This document shows, piece by piece, positions 38,725 through 47,281 of a stretch of DNA of 64,000 bases. Source of the DNA: Xanthomonas cassavae CFBP 4642 (GTDB lineage: Bacteria > Pseudomonadota > Gammaproteobacteria > Xanthomonadales > Xanthomonadaceae); assembly GCF_000454545.1 (NCBI RefSeq), contig NZ_CM002139.1:1830056-1894055 (forward strand), read 5' to 3'. Numbering within the stretch: the stretch's first letter is position 1; every line of letters starts with the position of its first letter. Made by a program: the position numbers and the translations under genes. The notes under the pieces are model-generated. The model saw only the letters and a list, made by a program, of their open reading frames with translations. It was not told the DNA's origin and searched no databases.

Positions 38725-41709
38725 TTACGCCTCCACGTCGTCCTTGTACGCATCCACCGGGATGCAGGCACACATCACGTTCTTGTCGCCGTAGACGTTG
38801 TCCACGCGCGCCACCGGCGGCCAGTATTTCTGCTGCTTGAGGCTGGGCAGCGGGAAGGCGGCCAGTTCGCGCGGGTAGGCGTGGGTCCACTCGCTGGCCG
38901 ACACCTGGGTTGCAGTGTGCGGGGCGTGCTTGAGCGGGTTGTCCTCGCGGTCCAGGCGGCCGTCTTCGATGGCGCGGATCTCTTCGCGGATCTGGATCAT
39001 CGCGTCGATGAAGCGGTCCAGTTCATGCTGCGATTCGCTTTCGGTCGGCTCCACCATCAAGGTGCCGGCCACCGGGAAGCTCAGCGTCGGCGCGTGGAAG
39101 CCAAAGTCGATCAGCCGCTTGGCGATATCCTCGGCACCGATGCCGCTGGTCTTCTCGAGCGGACGGATGTCCAGGATGCACTCGTGCGCCACTAGGCCGT
39201 TGCGGCCGGTGTACAGCGTCTTGTAATGCGGTGCCAGGCGCTTGGCGATGTAGTTGGCATTGAGCAGTGCCACTTGCGTGGCCTTGCGCAACCCGCCACT
39301 GCCCATCATGGTCACGTACATCCAGCTGATCGGCAGGATCGAGGCAGAGCCGTAGGCTGCCGCGCTGACCATGCCGCCGATCCGCGAGGAGTCTCCACTC
39401 CCGCTTTCGGAGTTGAATCCGCCGCCATGGATGGCGGCAGTTTGACCTTCGCCGGCATGGATGCCGGCACGAGGCAGGTACGGTGCGAGGTGCGACTTCA
39501 CCGCACACGGGCCCACACCCGGGCCGCCGCCGCCATGCGGAATGCAGAAGGTTTTATGCAGGTTGAGGTGCGACACGTCCGAGCCCCACTTGCCGGGTTT
39601 GGCCACGCCGACCAGGGCATTCATGTTGGCGCCGTCGGTATAGACCTGGCCGCCATGCGCGTGCACCGCCTCGCAGATCGCCACCACGTCCTCTTCGAAC
39701 ACGCCGTGGGTGGACGGGTAGGTAATCATCAACGCGGCCAGACGGTCGGAGTACTTTTCCGCCTTGGCACGGATGTCGTCGACATCGACATTGCCGTTGG
39801 CATCGCACTTGGTCACGACCACGGTCATGCCGCACATCTGCGCCGACGCCGGGTTGGTGCCGTGGGCGGATTCGGGAATCAGGCAGATGTCGCGATGCGC
39901 TTCACCGCGCGCGCGGTGATAGGCGCGGATCGCCAGCAGGCCAGCGTACTCGCCCTGCGCGCCGGAGTTCGGCTGCAGGCTGACCGCGTCGTAGCCGGTG
40001 CACTCGACCAGCATCGCTTCCAGCTCCTCGATCAGCTGCGCGTAGCCGGTCGACTGCTCGGCCGGTGCCAGCGGATGGATCGCGCCGAACTCGGGCCAGG
40101 TCACCGGGATCATCTCGGCGGTGGCGTTGAGCTTCATCGTGCAGCTGCCCAGCGGGATCATGGTGCGATCCATCGCCAGGTCCTTGTCGGCCAGCGAGCG
40201 CATGTAGCGCAGCAGTTCGTGCTCGCTGTGGTGGGTGTTGAACACCGGGTGCGTCAGGAACGCGCTGCTGCGCAGCAGGCTCTGCGGCAACGCATCGGCG
40301 GTGGCGGCATCGAGTGCATCCACCGTCGCTCTCGGCATCCTACCTTCCGCGACACTCGCACATCCTTGTGCATCGTCGACCTGTGCGCCGAACAACTGCG
40401 CCAGCGCAACCACATCGGCACGCGTGCTGGTTTCGTCCAGGCTGATGCCCACTGCTTCGCTGTCGATGGCACGCAGATTGATGCCTGCTGCACGCGCGCG
40501 GGCGTGGATGGCATCGGCATCGATCGCCTTGACGTGCAGGGTGTCGAAGAACTGCTCACCCACGTTGACGCCGGCGCTGCGCAGTGCGGCAGCCAGGATC
40601 GCCGTCAGGCGATGGGTACGACGCGCGATGCGGGTCAGGCCCTCGGGGCCGTGGTAGACCGCGTACATCGAGGCCATCACTGCCAGCAGCACCTGCGCGG
40701 TGCAGATGTTGGAGGTGGCTTTCTCGCGGCGGATATGTTGCTCGCGCGTCTGCAGCGTCAAACGGTAGGCAGGATTGCCGGCGGCATCGATCGACACACC
40801 GATCAACCGGCCCGGCATCGAGCGCTTGTAGGCATCGCGGCAGGCCATGAACGCCGCATGCGGGCCGCCGAAGCCGAACGGCACGCCGAAGCGCTGCGAA
40901 TTGCCGACCACGATATCGGCGCCCCATTCGCCGGGCGCGGCGATCAGGGTCAGCGCCAGCAGATCGGTGGCCACCGCGACCAGGCCGCCTTGTGCGTGCA
41001 CCGCATCGGCCAGTGCGGCGTGATCGCCGATATGCCCGAAGCTGTCCGGATACTGCAGCAGTACGCCGAAGCACTCGGCCTGCAAGGCTTCTTCCGGCAT
41101 GCCGACGCGCAGCACGATGCCCAACGGCTCGGCGCGGGTGCGCAGCAGTTCCAGCGTCTGCGGATGCACCGCGTCGTGCACGAAGAACGTATCGGATTTG
41201 GACTTGGCCGAACGCTTGGCCAGTGTCATGGCTTCGGCCGCAGCAGTGGCTTCGTCCAGCAGCGAGGCGTTGGCGATCTGCATGCCGGTCAGGTCCGCGC
41301 ACAGGGTCTGGAAGTTGATCAACGCCTCCATGCGGCCCTGCGAAATCTCTGCCTGGTACGGCGTATAGGCGGTGTACCAGGCCGGGTTTTCCAGGATGTT
41401 GCGCAGGATCACCTTCGGCGTATGCGTGCCGTAATAGCCCTGGCCGATGAAGCTGCGCTGCACCTGGTTCTTGCTGGCGATGGCGCGGATCTTGGCCAGC
41501 GCCTCTTCTTCGGTGATCGCCTCGGGTAGCGCGAGCGCGGCCGGCGACTTGATGTTGCCCGGCACGATGGCGTCGGTCATCGCATCCAGCGAGGCGTGGC
41601 CGACCACCTCCAGCATCTGCGCGATTTCTGCGTCGTTGGGGCCGATATGGCGTTCGACGAACGCGCTGTGGTGTTCGAGGTCGCGCAGGGAAGACGGAGT
41701 GTGGGACAT
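38725..41709 (-). CDS. gcvP: Glycine dehydrogenase (decarboxylating), P protein
   Basis: A 994-residue PLP enzyme that decarboxylates glycine and passes the aminomethyl group to lipoyl-GcvH. The N-terminal opening is [18 protein letters not shown]. The PLP lysine is in [18 protein letters not shown], near residue 719. The protein is longer than the roughly 957-residue E. coli enzyme. Much of the excess is at residues 745-770 ([18 protein letters not shown] and following), encoded by two palindromes and apparently a repeat inserted in frame. No gcvT or gcvH is adjacent. A tandem glycine riboswitch precedes it. The start at 41709 ([14 protein letters not shown]) is chosen from the family N-terminus. 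Confidence 0.95.
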   Translation of the reverse strand: MSHTPSSLRDLEHHSAFVERHIGPNDAEIAQMLEVVGHASLDAMTDAIVPGNIKSPAALALPEAITEEEALAKIRAIASKNQVQRSFIGQGYYGTHTPKVILRNILENPAWYTAYTPYQAEISQGRMEALINFQTLCADLTGMQIANASLLDEATAAAEAMTLAKRSAKSKSDTFFVHDAVHPQTLELLRTRAEPLGIVLRVGMPEEALQAECFGVLLQYPDSFGHIGDHAALADAVHAQGGLVAVATDLLALTLIAAPGEWGADIVVGNSQRFGVPFGFGGPHAAFMACRDAYKRSMPGRLIGVSIDAAGNPAYRLTLQTREQHIRREKATSNICTAQVLLAVMASMYAVYHGPEGLTRIARRTHRLTAILAAALRSAGVNVGEQFFDTLHVKAIDADAIHARARAAGINLRAIDSEAVGISLDETSTRADVVALAQLFGAQVDDAQGCASVAEGRMPRATVDALDAATADALPQSLLRSSAFLTHPVFNTHHSEHELLRYMRSLADKDLAMDRTMIPLGSCTMKLNATAEMIPVTWPEFGAIHPLAPAEQSTGYAQLIEELEAMLVECTGYDAVSLQPNSGAQGEYAGLLAIRAYHRARGEAHRDICLIPESAHGTNPASAQMCGMTVVVTKCDANGNVDVDDIRAKAEKYSDRLAALMITYPSTHGVFEEDVVAICEAVHAHGGQVYTDGANMNALVGVAKPGKWGSDVSHLNLHKTFCIPHGGGGPGVGPCAVKSHLAPYLPRAGIHAGEGQTAAIHGGGFNSESGSGDSSRIGGMVSAAAYGSASILPISWMYVTMMGSGGLRKATQVALLNANYIAKRLAPHYKTLYTGRNGLVAHECILDIRPLEKTSGIGAEDIAKRLIDFGFHAPTLSFPVAGTLMVEPTESESQHELDRFIDAMIQIREEIRAIEDGRLDREDNPLKHAPHTATQVSASEWTHAYPRELAAFPLPSLKQQKYWPPVARVDNVYGDKNVMCACIPVDAYKDDVEA
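39421..39468. repeat. Paired palindromes inside gcvP
   Basis: GCCGCCATGGATGGCGGC (39421-39438) and GCCGGCATGGATGCCGGC (39451-39468) each have 8-bp arms and a GG centre and are separated by 12 bp. They have the same build as the inner palindrome of the 32.8-kb repeat. They are read in frame as part of GcvP. Confidence 0.85.
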
Positions 41710-41816
41710 GGCGGGCATCCGGGGCAGAGGGCATGCGAAAGGTCGGAAGCACCGCAACCGGCATGACGCGCATGGGCGCACCATCACCTGCCGCAGTGGC
41801 GGTCTTCCTCGCGCCC

Positions 41817-41994
41817 CTCTGTCCTTTTGCCTGAGAGTTTAAGAACGCGGCCTGGCGCTGGGCCTGCCTGCGTTCCGTGCCCCTTCGGCGCCGGCATCGG
41901 CCGGTCTCTCCAGAGTTGTGTTGAAGATGGTATCGGGCCTGAGCGATTACGGGCTGTTGCGCCTTCGGCAGCGGCAGTGCCGCTTCTCCCACCG
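41817..41994 (-). promoter_or_regulatory. Tandem glycine riboswitch upstream of gcvP
   Basis: Read on the minus strand, two glycine aptamers follow one another. The first (about 41994 to 41925) has GGGAGA, GCCGAAGGCGCAAC and GCTCAGGCCCGATACC. The second (about 41915 to 41817) has CTCTGGAGAGACCGG, CGCCGAAGGGGCA and the classic 3-prime end CTCTCAGGCAAAAGGACAG. Glycine binding normally turns on glycine-cleavage genes. The second aptamer ends about 107 bases before the gcvP start. No clear terminator hairpin with T tract is seen in the space between, so control may act on translation. Confidence 0.92.
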
Positions 41995-42187
41995 TGTTGC
42001 CGGCCGATTATAGCGTGGCTGCGCGCGACAGGGTGGCGGGCCAGGGCGAGCTGGCGGCGGGCGCACTCGCGTTTGCTTAACCTTGGCAACGCAAGCGCCT
42101 ATCATCGGCGTCCTTGTGCGCATCCCGGCATTGCGACAGGCAGGTGCCGGCGTGCGTCCCCCGATGCACCACGTTTCGGATCCCTGC

Positions 42188-43441
42188 ATGACCCCCACCA
42201 CGCCTTCCACCCGACGCATGGCGCTGCTGCTGGCCGGGCTGGCGATGTTCGGCCCGTTTTCCATCGACACCATCTTCCCGGCGTTCTCGCGGCTCAGCCG
42301 CAGCCTGGCGGTGGACCAGGTGGCGATCCAGCAAACGATCAGCGTCTATCTGCTGGCCTACGGAGCGATGAGCATCGCGCACGGCCCGCTGTCCGACGCC
42401 TGGGGCCGCAAGCGGGTGATCCTGGGCGGGCTGGTGCTGTTCATCGCCGGCTCGATCGGCTGCGCGCTGTCGCAGGACCTGCCCACGCTGCTGGCGTTCC
42501 GCGCGTTGCAGGGTCTGTCGGCGGGCGTGGGCATGATCGTCGGCCGCGCAGTGATCCGCGACTTGTTCCATGGCCCGGATGCGCAGCGACTGATGAGCCA
42601 GGTGTCGATGATCTTCGGCATTGCGCCGGCCATCGCGCCCATCATCGGCGGCTGGATCCTGCTCAGCGGCGCCGGCTGGCCGCTGATCTTCTGGTTCCTG
42701 GTGGCGTTCGGGCTGGTGCTGTTGGTGGCCACCCTGGTCTGGCTGCCGGAAACCCACCCGGTCCAGGCGCGTACTCCGCTGCAGTTCAGGCGCCTGCTGC
42801 AGGACTACGTGCGGATCGGCTTCAATCCGCGGTTCCAGCGGCTGGCGGCGGCCGGGGCATTCAATTTCGCCGGCATCTTCCTGTACATCGCCTCGGCGCC
42901 GGTGTTGATCATGCAGCACCTGCGGTTAGGCGAGGGCGACTTTGCCTGGCTGTTCATCCCCACCATCGGCGGCATGACACTTGGCTCGTTTCTGTCCGGG
43001 CGCATGGCTGGACGCATGGAACCGGTGCGGCAGATCCGTATCGGGTTCATCTGCTGCGGCGTGGCCGCGCTGGCCAACCTGGGCTACACCATCAAGGTGG
43101 CGCAGATCGCCCTGCCCTGGGCGGTGCTGCCGATCTTCCTGGCCGGCGTGGGCATGGCGTTGATTTTCCCGATCCTGGCGCTGGCGGTGCTGGACATGTA
43201 CCCGCACCAGCGCGGCCTGGCCTCCTCGCTGCAGGCCTTCACCCAACTGATGACCAACACGCTGGTGGCCGGGGTGCTGTCGCCGCTGCTGAGTGAACAC
43301 CCGCGGCATCTGGCGGTCGGCATGACCGGTTTTTTTTTGCTGGGCTGGCTATTCTGGCGCTGGGAGCGCCGCAGCGGCCGCCGCCTGCGTCACCGCCAGG
43401 CGACCGAGGCGGTCCCGCTGGAACCGGCCGACCACCTTTGA
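42188..43441 (+). CDS. Bcr/CflA-family MFS multidrug efflux transporter
   Basis: A 417-residue inner-membrane proton antiporter of the major facilitator superfamily with 12 predicted helices. The opening GLAMFGPFSIDTIFPAFSRL is typical of the Bcr/CflA branch (DTxxPxF). The conserved loop 2-3 motif is GPLSDAWGRKRVILGG, and the antiporter motif in helix 5 is GIAPAIAPIIGG. It probably exports drugs or plant antimicrobials. It is divergent from gcvP and its riboswitch. The ATG at 42188 fits the family; one at 42164 is an alternative. Confidence 0.88.
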   Translation: MTPTTPSTRRMALLLAGLAMFGPFSIDTIFPAFSRLSRSLAVDQVAIQQTISVYLLAYGAMSIAHGPLSDAWGRKRVILGGLVLFIAGSIGCALSQDLPTLLAFRALQGLSAGVGMIVGRAVIRDLFHGPDAQRLMSQVSMIFGIAPAIAPIIGGWILLSGAGWPLIFWFLVAFGLVLLVATLVWLPETHPVQARTPLQFRRLLQDYVRIGFNPRFQRLAAAGAFNFAGIFLYIASAPVLIMQHLRLGEGDFAWLFIPTIGGMTLGSFLSGRMAGRMEPVRQIRIGFICCGVAALANLGYTIKVAQIALPWAVLPIFLAGVGMALIFPILALAVLDMYPHQRGLASSLQAFTQLMTNTLVAGVLSPLLSEHPRHLAVGMTGFFLLGWLFWRWERRSGRRLRHRQATEAVPLEPADHL

Positions 43442-43457
43442 CCTGACAGGAGCCTGC

Positions 43458-43862
43458 ATGTCCACCGATTCCAAGTTGCGCCGCGATGCCCGCAAACGCG
43501 CCGCCGAGCGCCAGCGCAACCAGGCCGCCGCCAATCTCGCGCCGGTCTCCCCGATCGAACCGCATGCCGAACTCCGCGACCAGCAACGCACGCTACTGGC
43601 CGGCATCGTCCGCCGCGACGGCGAATGGGTATTGGGCATGGACGGCCGCATCGCCGGCGAGAGCACCAGCGCCGCGCAGGTGCTGGCGCTGATCATGCGC
43701 GCCGCCGAGCTGCACGAGCGCCAGGGCACCCCGGTGCGGCTGACCTATTCGGATGCGTTGAAGGATGCCGCGCATGCCGAAGCCCAGGCCGACGGCATGG
43801 AGTTCGAGCAGTTCAAGACCAAATTGAGTGAGCGCTTGCAGGGCGGCGCCAAGCTCAATTGA
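43458..43862 (+). CDS. Conserved hypothetical protein
   Basis: A 134-residue soluble protein with a very basic first 25 residues (KLRRDARKRAAERQRNQAAA) that may bind nucleic acid, then a compact part with RDQQRTLLAGIVRRDGEWVL and QVLALIMRAAELHERQGTPV. It ends in an acidic/Gln segment. I do not recognise a family with a known function. The ribosome site AGGAG is strong, and it starts 16 bases after the efflux gene, so the two are probably co-transcribed. Confidence 0.7.
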   Translation: MSTDSKLRRDARKRAAERQRNQAAANLAPVSPIEPHAELRDQQRTLLAGIVRRDGEWVLGMDGRIAGESTSAAQVLALIMRAAELHERQGTPVRLTYSDALKDAAHAEAQADGMEFEQFKTKLSERLQGGAKLN

Positions 43863-45494
43863 GTCACTCTTCTGCGTGCCGTCACGGGCGTATTGAGGTG
43901 CGCGGCGGTCAGGGCCGATCACAGGCTTGCTGCGCCTGCTGCCAGGGTGTGCAGCCGGCGGTCCTCAGATGCGCTGCACAGGGGCTGCTTTTAGGTGTGC
44001 CGCGCAGCGTCACCGGCTAGCCCGCCGACCATCGTTCCCGATCCCGCGCACGCGGCCAACACCGCGGTTGGCCCCACCTGCGGTCGAACTCCTCCCATCT
44101 GGAAATTCAGCTGCGACCACGTGGCGCGCGTTCTCAGCGCGCCTGTCCCTGTCGCTGCGTTTCCTGCTGTGTCTCCTGCGCCCGCGCCCGCGCAATGGCA
44201 TCGCTGCGTGCCGGGATCCAGCGCCTGCAGGCGCTGCAGGCTGGCCGCCACGGGCGCCTCCCGCACAGCCTTGGCATCGAAGCTGGCCCGCAGATGCGCT
44301 GGCGAGTCGAGCGCTCCCTGCACCACGAAACCACGCGCAGAATCGTTGCCGAGCAGCACGTGATCGACCCGCTGCAAGCCATGTTCGCGTGCGGCCACCA
44401 CCGAGCCCAAGGCCAGGCGTTCGCCATCCATCCCGGCCGCGGGGCCGGGTGCCGCGTGCAGGCGCTCCACTGCCGCCGTGCATTGCTGCAGCAGGGCATG
44501 ATCCCGGTGCGCTGCATCGCGCCGGTCCGGGAGCGCCGGGGGGCATCTGTCGGTCGCGGCAGTACGGTGGCATCGATACGCTGCAGCTGGCCGTCGTAGT
44601 TCCCGTCCGCACCGTCGGCGATGTGCTGCAGCCGTTCGGCAAACGCATAAGGCGATCCACCTACGTTGCGGGCTATCGCGATCGCAAACTGCTCGGGCGA
44701 CTGCGCCGGGGCATTGCGGTCACCGACCAGCGAGGTCAGCGCGCTGCCGCCGATCTTGCTGGCGTCGGCGCTGGCGCGGGTCTGCTCCAGCAACGCCTGC
44801 ATCTGCACCTCGCTGAATTCCAGCGTGGTCTTCTGCCCTGGCGCGATCGCGCCGGTGCCCGTCATCTCGCCGCTCAACGCGCTGTTGAGCGTCTGCGCGA
44901 TCGCCTTTTCCTCGCTGGCCTCGTTGCGCCCGCCCAGGCGCTGCAACAAGCCCGGCGCGGCCACATCGCGCTCGATCTCGAACCGGTAGCTGCGCTGCTC
45001 GGTGCGTTCGGCATCGTTGCCATCGTACTGGCGCACGATCGTCAGCGGCACGTTGTCGCCATAGTGCAGTTGTTGCACCACGCTGCGGCCGTCCTCGCGC
45101 GGCGTGCTGATGCGCACCTGGCTGCCCTGGTTGCGGTCGCCGGCCACATTGGCGCTGAGTGGGCCCAGTTCCAGCTGCAGACGCTGCTGCGAGCTGAAAT
45201 TGATCCGCTCCAGCGTCTGCATTTCGTCGACGCCGGGCACGCCCGGGGCAATCGTGCCGGCGCGGACGAACGCGTCCATGGCTGCGCGTGCACGCGGATC
45301 GGCCAGATCGAACTGCGCGCTGTTGACCTGCGACTGGCCCAGGGAGTCGGCGCGCCCGAGCAGGGCCTGCGCCGGTCCCGCCTCGACGCCAAGTGCATTC
45401 ACCGTCTCGATGGCCGTGTTTGGCCCGGTCACCACGCGCACGTGGCGCTCGTCGACGCGTTCAATCGTGTAGCTGCGGCCGCTGGCTTGGGTGA

Positions 45495-45502
45495 TCTGAC
45501 TT
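45495..45502. repeat. Left copy of 8-bp target site duplication (TCTGACTT)
   Basis: TCTGACTT directly abuts the left end of the IS and is repeated at 46575-46582 next to the right end. An 8-bp duplication is normal for IS1595 elements. Confidence 0.92.
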
Positions 45503-46574
45503 CCTGATTAGCCCCGACTCTCAGCCATGAAAATTGCTCGCTGCACGTAAAACCGGCTCTGGGCATGGTGTGGATTGCATCATGGCCGTGGCAAGTCGTG
45601 GCAGCATCTCGCGCAAGCGGAATCGACGATTAAAACGATAGGCCGCTTCTCCCAGGTAACGCCTTGCGTATTTGCCTTGCGCGATGGCGTGATACACGCC
45701 ACTGATGGCGCGTTTGAGATTGCCCAGCACCACGTTGAGCCAACGTGCACCGGCCGTTTCGGTCGCGGCACGACCACCGCCAGTGTCCAGCGTGGTGTGC
45801 GCGTGGCCGGCGTCTTCTAGCCGGCGGAAGCAGGCCAGCCCATCGGTGTAGACCTCGCATTCGGGCGCCAAGCGACGGGCAATCCAGTCCTGCAGCGAGG
45901 TGTTGTCGAAGCTGCGCACCGGCTCGATCACCACAAAGCGCGGCGCGGTGAAGGTGGCATCGGTCTGCACCGCAATCAGGAACGCTTGTTTGTTCTCCGA
46001 TCCGCGTCCGGCCTTGCCACCGTTACGCTCGCCGCCGAGATAGGCATCGTCGATCTGCACGAAACCCGCCAGTTTCCGCATGGATTCGCGCTCGGCCATA
46101 ACCTGCATGATCTTGTGTTTCATCCGCCAGGCCGTCTTGTAGTTGACGCCCAGATGCCGCATCAACTCCAGCGCGGCCATGTTGGTTTTGGTCGAGGTCA
46201 GCAGGTGCAACGCCAGCATCCAGGTGCGCAGCGGCAGCTTGGTGCCTTCGAACATCGTGCCTGCAATCAGGCTGGTCTGATGCCGGCACGCGCTGCATTG
46301 GTAGTAGATCGCAGCACCCCGCTTGAAACGCGAGCGCACGCGTCCGGCACAAACAGGGCAACGAAAGCCTTGCGGCCAGCGCCACTTGTAAAGCGCGCGA
46401 TAGCACTTGGCTTCGGTGCCGTAGGACGCGAAGAACTCAGGCATCGACAATCCCGCTTGGAACTGCACGGCATTGATACTCATCACGCCACCTCGTTGGC
46501 TTCAGGTGACAGCAGCATCCACCCAGCGCGGCGCAGATCCTGCGACAGGCGGCTGATGGTCAGGGCTAATCAGG
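45503..46574 (-). mobile_element. IS1595-family insertion sequence (ISXo2-like), 1072 bp
   Basis: The ends are inverted repeats: CCTGATTAGCCCCGAC at the left and CCTGATTAGCCCTGAC read inwards from the right. Both ends are flanked by TCTGACTT. The element holds one intact transposase gene on the minus strand. It sits inside the effector-like gene in the same orientation, and its right end supplies the stop codon that truncates the effector 5-prime part. Confidence 0.93.
45521..46486 (-). CDS. IS1595-family transposase
   Basis: A 321-residue DDE transposase. The N-terminal zinc ribbon has CPVCAGRVRSR followed by YYQCSACRHQTS (residues about 43-72). The catalytic domain includes FVQIDDAYLGGERNGGK with the first Asp and EVYTDGLACFRRL with the second. 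The C-terminal part (GNLKRAISGVYHAIAQGKYA, YLGEAAYRFNRRF) is typical of the ISXO2-like domain. It looks intact and could still be active. The first two codons are both ATG. Confidence 0.93.
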   Translation of the reverse strand: MMSINAVQFQAGLSMPEFFASYGTEAKCYRALYKWRWPQGFRCPVCAGRVRSRFKRGAAIYYQCSACRHQTSLIAGTMFEGTKLPLRTWMLALHLLTSTKTNMAALELMRHLGVNYKTAWRMKHKIMQVMAERESMRKLAGFVQIDDAYLGGERNGGKAGRGSENKQAFLIAVQTDATFTAPRFVVIEPVRSFDNTSLQDWIARRLAPECEVYTDGLACFRRLEDAGHAHTTLDTGGGRAATETAGARWLNVVLGNLKRAISGVYHAIAQGKYARRYLGEAAYRFNRRFRLREMLPRLATAMMQSTPCPEPVLRAASNFHG

Positions 46575-46582
46575 TCTGACTT
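46575..46582. repeat. Right copy of 8-bp target site duplication (TCTGACTT)
   Basis: Identical to 45495-45502 and directly abutting the right end of the IS. Confidence 0.92.
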
Positions 46583-47281
46583 TGCGCGGTCAGCGAGCGC
46601 AGGCTCGCCGAGGATTCGCGCTGCACGAACGTCTGAGTGTCCATTACCGCGCGTGCACCGATCGGCAGACTCTCAGGCTGCAGTGGATTGACCTGTCTGG
46701 CGGCCTCCAACGGTTGATCGGCACCGGGCAGCGTCAGGACGTAGCGCATGCGCTGCCCGGCACTGGCACCGGTCTCGATGCTCAGCTTGCTGTCGCCGAG
46801 CTTGGACTGCAGGCTTTGTTGCTGTCCGGTCTGCGCGTCGGCCTCGAGGCTGAAGGTGGTGGTTTTTGCGTCGGTATCGCTGACAATGCCTGCGCGCGCG
46901 CGCCGCCGCGACGCAGGCTGGTTTCGCCCAATGGCTGCGTCGGGCTGCCGCTGCTCTGCTCGCTGCTCTGCGAAGACCTGGCCGACTGCTCTGCCGGGGT
47001 GACCGAGACCGTGCCGCTTCCCACCGTTGCGGCGTATCCGCTGTTGGAGCTGCTGTAGGTCGGGTCGAACGCACGATCGTTCGCATCATCGATGGACTGC
47101 GTGTTGCGGTCTGCATCGGGCGCGTCCGTGCCGGTGGAGGCGTTGCTCATCAAGATGCTTCCTGCATGCTGCGGCTGTGCAGCGGGCGCGCAGTGTATCG
47201 CCGGCGTTTTAGGCAATTATCAACGGAATATTATGCGGCAGCCTGGGGGATGCTGCCGTATGCCACAGCGAGAGCGGCGCG

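Larger units (their letters stand above)
44134..47150 (-). pseudogene. Type IV secretion effector-like gene (XVIPCD-type C-terminus), broken by IS1595 insertion and frameshifts
   Basis: The 5-prime part starts at 47150 (MSNASTGTDAPDADRNTQSI) with AGGA upstream and reaches 46575. The 3-prime part runs from 45502 to 44134. Removing the IS and one copy of the target duplication joins them in frame (SLTAQSQ-ITQASGRSYTIE). Within the 5-prime part the frame shifts at a CG-dinucleotide run near 46893-46902. In the 3-prime part it shifts at a G6 run (44538-44543) and back near 44197. In the corrected frame the C-terminus reads LALGSVVAAREHGLQRVDHV, GFVVQGALDSPAH and a Gln-rich tail (QETQQETQRQGQAR). 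This is the layout of the XVIPCD domain that targets Xanthomonas antibacterial effectors to VirD4. The toxic domain is not recognised and no immunity gene is seen next to it. Confidence 0.75.

Noticed and set aside
39226..41529. A 767-codon plus-strand frame opposite gcvP
   Set aside because: Shadow of gcvP; low-complexity composition.
43927..45507. A 526-codon plus-strand frame
   Set aside because: It is opposite the effector pseudogene, whose minus-strand pieces have consistent protein-like sequence and a recognisable C-terminal domain.
45503..46574. Toxin or cargo gene carried by the IS
   Set aside because: The element has room only for the transposase between its terminal repeats.
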